Below are positions 35,004 to 43,700 of a DNA stretch of 64,000 nt, one piece after another; position 1 is the first letter of the stretch; each line of letters begins with the position of its first letter. Made by a program: the position numbers and the translations under genes. The notes under the pieces were generated by a model. That model made no database searches. It was not told the DNA's origin and saw nothing but the letters and a program-made list of their open reading frames with translations. Source of the stretch: Strongylocentrotus droebachiensis (Eukaryota > Echinodermata > Echinoidea > Camarodonta > Strongylocentrotidae); contig JAVYIG010000036.1 in the NCBI GenBank assembly GCA_035222895.1, forward strand, positions 744,001 to 808,000. Direction: 5' to 3'.

Positions 35004-35599
35004 AAAACCAAGGTTTACATATTTGTAACAAATCAGTTCACAAATATATTCAAGTTGAAGCAATATACTACAATGGGTACAAATGTTGCCATAGTAGTGT
35101 GTAAGGTGACTTGAATAAATCATCTAATGAAATCTTTGGTGCAGATTGAGTTTCTTGATTTATAATGCATCTACTCCCCTCCTCCACAAGAAGAATAATC
35201 ATTGCATGAATGAATTACTTCCCATACCGGTATGTACTTTTTACACATAAGAGTATCAACTCCATAATTTGAAAATATATTTGACGTAATCATTTTTATC
35301 ATAACAACCTTTTGCAAACGTGTCTCTTTGCACCTGAAAAAAGCACCAATTTTCAGCATTTTTCAGTAAATTGTAAAATATATATTTCAAAGTATTATTT
35401 AAACATACCTTCCTTCGTCGAGTTTGCTGTCAAATTGCACAATGAAATATTGCAAGGCTAGGCGTATAAATGTTTTATATCTAAAAAGAACTTATCGATC
35501 TTATCTACACACAGATGCTAACATTTGGAATTTTCAATTAGTAACATTTAAGTAAAACTGAATATCATGTGCGCATCTATGACTACATATGTCCTTTGG

Positions 35600-35812
35600 C
35601 AAGACATTAATCTACATTTGCCATACTCCACCCAGGTGAGGTAAATGGGTACCCGGCAGGAAGAAATTCCTTGAATGCTTGAGCAAATTTTCATGGTAGC
35701 TCGGTTAAAGCCAGGGTAATGATTTGATTGCAGGGCCGTCAGGGAGAATAGTATGAATACTGACGAGGCTACCCTGGGTAAACAAGACATATTATTATTA
35801 TTATTACAGATC
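35600..35812 (-). repeat. ATT-tailed short interspersed repeat
   Basis: Contains 'catactccacccaggtgagg', 'taaatgggtacccggcagg' and 'aggctaccctgggtaaacaa' and ends in (att)n at about 35793-35808. The layout suggests a short non-autonomous retroposon-like repeat. The family assignment is a guess from its general look. Confidence 0.4.
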
Positions 35813-36648
35813 TATCAAATACATAGGCAAGAAAAGAATGAGTTACATAGTGTGCATATATTCAAATTATTCAAGTCAAGCTTAATCAGCATTATGTTAT
35901 ATGTTAAACTTCCTATATTCTACAATCCCTGTATAAACACTTAACTCTGCATTATCCAAAGTCGCACAAGTCAAGTTTTCTGAAGGCCAAATCAATTTTT
36001 TGACCAAACCATGCAAAATATGCATTATTTACAGTAGTCAAATTATTTTTTGCGGTCCTAACAGATTTTAGTTATGCAGAGTTGACTGTAATTCTGAGAT
36101 AGCAGTGATTCATATTAAGTACGTACAATGTTAGCAAGATATGGTAAATTGATACAAAGTCTAAAAATATAAAGTGCTCAGTCTGTGCCTGTCAAGTGTC
36201 AACATAACAAATAAGCCCTATTTATATATATAAAACTCTGAACGAATACACAGTCTAAAATTATGCAATAATTTGCAATATAAAAATGTTGTACAAATAT
36301 ACAGGACCCTGTGATCTCTAAGATCCTATGACCAATACATTAAACATTATGAGATATCTACAAAATGTATTCCACAGATACATTACTGCAAAGTTTACCA
36401 GAAACATGGCAAATTTGGAGCTGGTCAAACTCAATGGAAGTTTCATGCCAAATAATAATTCTATCACAACAGAGATGTGGGGGGGGGGGGGTGGAGTTAA
36501 GATGTTGATATGGTTAAGATTCAGACAATATATAGACACAGATAAACTAGATTCGTTGCTGAAATAGACGACAGAGCATACCCTGCATCACTGTGATCCA
36601 GTGATGAATTTATATACATGTACATGGCTGGTCTGAGGATCTCAAATA

Positions 36649-37398
36649 TTAAAGCCCAAGTCCACTCCAATTTTCAAAAATGATAGCATGTTGTAAATAA
36701 ATCACAGGTTAAAACTGCCAAATACCACGGGCATACTTCAATCAGGTGATTTTTAAGAGCGATTTTTGTTTTGGTTATTTCGAGCCAAACATTTAAATTG
36801 CCGCACGGATGTGACGTATGCTCCTCACAACGAAAGTGTCAGCAGTATACATTCTGACAATAGGCTATTTTCGTAATGTAACCAAATTTATGGCATAGCG
36901 GTACGTCTTTGTGAAGTGCCTCGATACAAACCATTTAATTCACCTGATAACAATAATAGTATTTCAATAGACAATAGAACCGAAATGCAAGATTAGTCGT
37001 TGCCAGGTAGGACAAACATTATGTATTGCCCTACCTAGCAACACTAAATATATGCAGTTTGCATTCTGACAGTGGAAATACTGTTATGTTATTCTTATCA
37101 GGTGAATGAAGTAGTTTGTATCGAAGCACTTCACAAAGATGTATGCATTAAATTTGGTTACATTATGAATCTGTGTTGCAAGGACCCTACGTCACAAAAA
37201 ATACATTGTGAGGACCCTACGTCACAAAAAATACATTGTGAGGAGAACCGGCTCAATCATTTACTTGTTTTTTACTCATCAAACAAAAAAATTAAAAATA
37301 AGAGCACCATTTTCCAAAACCAAGTTTATATTTGGGCTTTTAAAATTGTTATCTATCTAATCAAATCAACTTTTCAGTGGAGTGGACTTGTACTTTAA
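36649..37398. mobile_element. TTAA-flanked long foldback element, ~750 bp
   Basis: TTAA at 36649-36652 and 37395-37398 border inverted ends 'agcccaagtccactcca' and 'tggagtggacttgtact'. The inverted pairing continues inward ('gtctttgtgaagtgcctcga' with 'tcgaagcacttcacaaagat'; 'ttcacctgataa' with 'ttatcaggtgaa'; 'ccaggtagg' with 'cctacctag'), so most of the element is one imperfect palindrome centred near 37015. TTAA targets point to a piggyBac/Kolobok-type non-autonomous element. A 30-bp unit ('aggaccctacgtcac' plus 'aaaaaatacattgtg') is duplicated at about 37181-37243. Right end lies about 80 bp before the MMD stop. Confidence 0.75.
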
Positions 37399-37480
37399 AG
37401 GATGTAGAACAGCTAGAGACCATGCTGAATTGTATTCTATCCCACTACTGCCACTATCCCACTCCTGCCACTAATCGACA

Positions 37481-37720
37481 TCATAATGATCCTCCAGTGA
37501 TGCAGTCGGGTAGGTGGCTGGGCTCAGGGTCCACACCGGGTACCCTGCAGCCTATCAGGTACCTCTGGATGGCGCTGAGGTGCGTGTAGGCCCCCATCAC
37601 CACAAAGAGATGCCAGATGGCGTGGGCGCAGGGGATGATGCCATCGCTCTTGAAGAACACCACGCCAGAGATGTAGAGGATGCCTCCTAAAGCAAGCTCA
37701 TACATACCATTCTTGGGGGG
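37481..37720 (-). CDS. MMD: MMD-like terminal exon
   Basis: Acceptor 'aaatttacag' then [39 protein letters not shown] and [12 protein letters not shown], ending in a 24-residue hydrophilic tail to a stop at 37481-37483. The HAIWH pair provides two of the three metal-binding histidines. The tail after IQRYL differs from vertebrate MMD. Confidence 0.9.
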   Translation of the reverse strand, partial: PPKNGMYELALGGILYISGVVFFKSDGIIPCAHAIWHLFVVMGAYTHLSAIQRYLIGCRVPGVDPEPSHLPDCITGGSL

Positions 37721-40700
37721 CTGTAAATTTAAAGTTTAAAACAAAATCAAAATAATAATTATATAGCCGTGTTTTATATGGAATAACGCCCGCAAGTGCA
37801 TTACAGATATCATTTTACTTTGGTCATCAGATTCATTCACACAAATGGCATGTACCATTTCCACTCCCTGGGGAGTATTCCTACCGTTATGGCCACCGTA
37901 AAGGCATATGGCAAATAATTAATTCTTTTTATAGATATTTATATTCTTTATAAGAACATGAAATGAAACAAGACATTGGTTTGCAAGTGGAAACAAGGAT
38001 ATAAATCTTCATTTTCATTTGTGTTAATATACATGTAGGTATATTAATAAAGAACGATTACACTCTTGTTTATTCTTTGTCCTTTGAACACATTCTACAG
38101 TTTTTTTTGCAGTGATATATTAATAAAACCCTTTTAATCATTTTGTTGTTGTTTCCATTGGAAAAAAAGAAAAATTGCAGGTGATCCTGTAAGAGTTGAC
38201 ATATTGAAGCAACAATATTGGATATAACTACCGGTACCTTCAAATTCATACACTAAAAGAACATTCATATCATGAACAACATATGAATACTCCCATAAAT
38301 TCATGATTGGATCAAAATAACACCAAGGACCCATTTCACAAAGCCTTTTTTAAAATGACAAATGACAAAAATCAGTGACAAATCTGCTGATAACCAATCA
38401 GAAGCAAGGATTTCACTAGCTTACAACAAAAACTGTAATTTGTCACTGATGACAAGTGTTGTGAAATGAGGCCCAGGTTGCCATTTAAAAAAAATTAAAA
38501 ACCCCATAGCTAATGAAAATGATGTAAATAAATGTACCGGTATGTCAAGAAAATATTTGGAGTTAGGAGTGTTAATGGAATGTAGACTCACTGATTCTAA
38601 AACAACCAATGCAGGAACTGTACCAAGGATAACATAGAAAACGGTTTCCAGTCTCTTGTATCTAGAGAAATAAGAGAACTGATGTTAGTTTATCACAAAG
38701 GAGGCATATGGGGCGTTGCAAGAAAGTTGCAATCAATTGCAAATCCCCCAAATCAAGCACAAGTCTTGCAATTGATTGCAACTCATTTTTCTCGCAACGC
38801 CTCATTAGTAAGAGAGAAAGAGAGAGAAAGAGAGAGAAAGAGAGAGGGGGGGGGGGGGGGGGAGAATAAAAGCTAGATTTAGTTAACTTAATTTAATTGT
38901 TAAAACGTTAATCCTAACAAAATCCTAGGAAATTTAGTAAACTAGTGGGGCATTGCAAGAAAGTTGAGTTGCAATCGATTGCAAATGTCAGTTGCAAATT
39001 TTGCAACTTACAATCAATCGTAACTTTCTTGCAACGCCCCAATAATGTTACAACTGTTACATTACTACCCGTAACTCAATACATTCACTGCTGGATAAAA
39101 GTCGTCTCCATTCAACAAATTTTAAGTAAATGTGTGTAATTTTGTGAAACCATGAAATGTATATTGATTAGTCCATCGAGTTTTAATAATTCTATGAAAA
39201 CTTTAAAAATGAGATATAAACATAGTTTGAAGAGTCATGACCCATTTTTATAGATAGTAACTGGTTTGAATAGAAAGCTAAATTTCAAATATTGGCTGGC
39301 ACAATATTATTCAAAATACCAATAAATCAGTATGTACCCATGTTGTGCCGAAAATTTTACAAATGGAGTATATTTAATGGAGTGTTAATTTACTCTAATA
39401 CCCCATTACAAATTAAAAATAATATAATAATAAAAAGACCAAAGAATTCTTTAAAACCTAATTCTCCAGAAAAGTGATTTCCTTAATAGTACTAAATGTT
39501 TTCAGCATCACATGAGGAAGAGTAAACATATGTACCGGTAACTAATCAAGTTCTCAACTTGTGCTTGCTCATCTGAATTCCAATGTTCTTAGAATTCTGA
39601 TTAGGACAATTTGTTGACAATTGTTATTCAGACAATTTGTTCAGCCACTCAGCAGATAAATATATTATTAGAGGGTTTTTCTTACATTTGCTCTATTACT
39701 TTAATATAGAGAACCATATATAGCTTAATGTAGAAAATTTTAATGAGGAAAAAGAATGTAAAAACAGATGCTGATAATGATTTAAAAAAAAGAATAACGA
39801 CTCACTTCTCATAGAAGCAATATGAATAGAAGATTCCTAAGACAGCCAGAAACCACATGATCCATCGTAGATGACTGCCATAGTAACCAACATCAGTTAA
39901 CATCAACCTTTGACCAGGAGTAGTAGAAGAAAGGAGAATAAGATAATGAATAAATAAATGGTAAAACATGAATAAGTCTATATCAATCATAAATAAGATG
40001 GCTGCCATAGAAACCAACATCAGTTAGCATCAACCATTGACAAGGAGAGATAAAAGAAAGGAGAATAAGATAATGAATAAATAAATGATAAAACATGAAT
40101 AAGTCTATATCAATCATAAATAAGATGGCTGCCATAGAAACCAACATCAGTTAACATCAACCTTTGACAAGGAGAGATAAAAGAAAGGAGAATAAGATTA
40201 TGAATAAATGGTAAAACATGAGTAAGTCTATATTCTATATCATTCATGATAATAATAATAATAATAATATTCCGCTTTTATATAGCGCCCAATACATCGA
40301 TACAACGATGCGTCTAAGTGCTTTAGAGATATATTATTACATAATCATAAAAGATGGTGTCTGCTGAAAAAGATTGTACACTATGCTTATATTACCTTTC
40401 CTCCTTCATCAGCATTTCATTCTTCCAACCCTACAATATGCATCTCATGCTCTTCTTTATTTTTCTCATCCTTCTTTTTGTCACTCATCTTCTCCCTTTC
40501 CTGGTTAGTCAGTTCATACCATTTGTATCTTGTGTGAAATTTCAGCACTAGAAAATATTTCCCACGTATTGAAACACAAAACACTAAATCTTATGTCTTT
40601 ATCTAAAGATCCGTCCCTGTTAATATCCCTTAAAGAATACACTTTTAATTTCGTTGGCTGATTCATCAATTTATTATTGCCTCAAAGTGTGTTCTTTTCC

Positions 40701-43700
40701 ACTTTCCTTCATAGTATTTGTCATGAGAGCTAGTTTTACTCTCAGAAAATCATCAACATCCTCTTTGAACATTGATAAGAGAAAGCACAGATTAATTTAT
40801 GATGTCGCTCCAAAAAAAAACCGAAAACACAAAACAAACCAAACATCCCATGTACAGAAATAGAATTTGCATACAATATATCTGTATATCTTGGAAGTAG
40901 GCATTTAAAGTTAAAAACTTATTTGCCTCTTGTTGACATTAGGATGAAGAATCCATATTGGGACAAATGTTTAGTGGCGATGTACAGCAGTTGACGAACA
41001 TGGACAAGCGAAGGACCCTTTTGGGTCAAATTGACCTTTTCTTGACGACCAAAATTTCGCCAAATTGGATTTAAAGCTATTAAGTGACGTGCTCTCCACA
41101 AGGACAGAGGAGAGATTGTTCCATTCATTGATACATCTCTGAAATAAGAAAACCCTGCTGATTTTTCTTCTATTACACATGGCGTACCACAAGGTTCTAT
41201 CCTAGGTCCTCTATTGTTTTACTTACCAAGGTGTGTATGAAGCTGCTATATATAAATAGATGATAGCTCTATCACTTATGTGAAGGTAAAACCTCAAAGT
41301 TCTAGAAAATAAGAATAAAAAGACAAAGAGGTTACAATACGCTACTAATCTAAGCCTGGGAAAAGAGACATCATGAAATTTGTTATGATGAATCTCATGC
41401 GAACCCCTTTGAAAACCAACTTTTGTTGAAAGGGCTCATCAACCCCATGTGATGTAAATTAAAAAAAACAAGATATGAATTTGTCACATGAGGATGAATG
41501 AGGTGGTTTGCCTTTTTTTCTTCAAAGGATCTATGGTGTTAACGGAGAGATGGAGAGAGAGAGTGAGATGGGGAGAAAGCAGGGAAAAGAATGGGTAAAT
41601 ATATGTAAATAGCTATACATCCTGTTTAGAACTTACGGTAGTCTTATAAATCCCGTCTTTTGCCTGAAGTAGTCCTCATCTGTTTTGTAGGTCATTTAAA
41701 TATGTTCAATAATCTTTAAAAAAATTATCCCTCTTAAAATCATTACTGCTTTACCTGAAAACAAATTGTGGGGTACCATGGAAGAGCGATTCAAACACCT
41801 ATAGTTGTATCAGTTGCCGAGAGCTCTGGATTATCATTCAATATTTCAAATTCTCCTACGGTATGACGCCTTTGAATATTGGCAGTACCATGTCTATTCA
41901 ATGAATACCTACTTTGCAAAATCGGACCAGGGGGTGTTTCACAAAGATCCTTCGTTGAACTTATCTCTAGGTTGGACTTAACAATTATGGAAAGCCGTTA
42001 GCATCTAGGAAACTACTTTGTAAAAGATATTTTCAAAGACATAAAATAGTGATTCAAATCATTCATATTTTATAATATCAAGGAGATATCATGTTCTTAA
42101 TGTGGAATTTATAAAAAGTCTAAAATATTTGAGTTTTCGCTTTTGAATATATTTTATTTTAAAACTACAAATGGCTCTCCATAACTTTCAAGTCCAACTT
42201 GGAGTTAAGTTTGACTTAGGATCTTTGTGAAACACCCCCCAGGAATACTTACTTTGCAAGACCCGACCAGGAGACAAGGTGGAAGAGGGTAGAGACACTG
42301 AAGAGAAGGAGGAGCGCCAGACCAAAGACCGTTGCGCTCGTCTTTTGGGATGAAGTAATGGCTTCTTGGACTAGATCACGGCTGGCATAGAGGGATGGTA
42401 TGATGCAGAACTACAAATTAGTAACAGAGAGAGAGAGAGAGAGAGAGAGATTTTGTGAGAGAGAGAGAGAGAAAGAAAGGGAGATTGTGTGAGAGAGAGA
42501 GAGTGGGAGAGAGAGAGAAAAAAGAAAGAAAGGGAGGTCGAGTGAGTGTTTGCGTATCCATGAGAGAGTGAAATAAAGGAAGAGAGAAAAAAAGCAGGGA
42601 GGACCATGAGGAAGAGAAAGAGAAAGAGAGAGAAAGAGGTACTGTTAGTGTGTGAGAGACAAAGAGATTAATCAAAATAAAATTGTATCCAATATATTAA
42701 GAATTCTAAACATATTTTATACAACTTGATTTTCACTTAACATTTACGCCTTTTTCAGACTCAAGTCTGAGTTATCTTGCACTGCGTTGTAGTCAACCCA
42801 CAAGTCACTTTCATGTTTAATAATTGATTGTGTAATCAAACTTGCAAAATGTCTTTACAGAAGTAATAGTTTAAAGAGAAGGTTGAGTTCTGGGAAGAGG
42901 TGAAAAATAATTTGTGAGCGTAATCATTGTATTATGCAAGTGTGGATGAACATCAGATAAAAAAAATTCCCTGAAAAACAATTCTCTTTAAATGCCTTAA
43001 TATTCTAAATATGGCATTTAACATCTTTTATGCCATATGTTCGTGTAGTCCCATATACCTGTTTCTGTGTACAGTGCTTGTAACTTTACCAAGACTGGGC
43101 CAATTTTCTTATCATTTTGTTGATTCCAGAACCTTGCAGTACACACCAATACTTATATGCTAGATGATCAACCTGTTCTGATGGATTCCACAACTTTTCT
43201 TTCACAATGCAATCGCATGACCAGATCTCAACTTTATCTTTAAGCTCATATTTTGAATAAAGTATTATGACACAGAGCTACTAAGATACAAAAGTATTTT
43301 TGGGTGATTGGTACACTTTGATGATGTACCCAACTTACCCCATGTGTGATGGTGTTAGCCAAGTGTTCCAGATTGGTTGGGACGTAGGGTACACCTGGTT
43401 TGGCTGGGTTGTTCTTCCACCTGCTCAAGAAAAAAATTAAGATTTCTTTACGTCAATCAGGCATCAGGTGAATTAACTCCTTTCTTTTTTAGCGAGGGGG
43501 GGGGGGGGGGGGTAAGAGGGGTCAACTTAGATACTCACTATTTTGGCTTTAAATGTTGGCAACAGAAAATGAATAATCTTGTTTTGTCTACGGAGGGAAA
43601 TGGTTGATAACTTGATATGAAAATTGTAGGCTACATTGCTATTGACTTCCACTTACAGGGTACACACTGCCTCTGTACTTCTTCACACAGGGAGCTACCG

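Larger units (their letters stand above)
30157..37480. other. Region between GPCR and MMD-like gene
   Basis: No coding exon recognised. It would include the GPCR promoter and 5' leader just above 30156 and the MMD 3' UTR just below 37481, neither of which has a clear boundary signal. Contents: GA-rich microsatellites (32040-32560), a short direct duplication (33660-33712 and 33826-33880), MITE 34136-34286, a ~165-bp tandem duplication (34670-35003), an ATT-tailed repeat (35600-35812) and a TTAA-flanked foldback (36649-37398). The rest is AT-rich without recognisable features. Confidence 0.5.
38662..39805 (-). other. MMD intron 5
   Basis: No exon. Contains two copies of a ~97-bp palindromic MITE (38708-38804 and 38945-39042) with a GA/poly-G microsatellite between them (38815-38865). 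The rest is AT-rich. Confidence 0.7.
39908..41226 (-). other. MMD intron 4
   Basis: No exon. Contains the 127-bp tandem copies, an ATA-tailed repeat (40243-40340), and two LINE-like fragments in opposite orientations (40925-41160 and 41160-41226). Confidence 0.65.
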
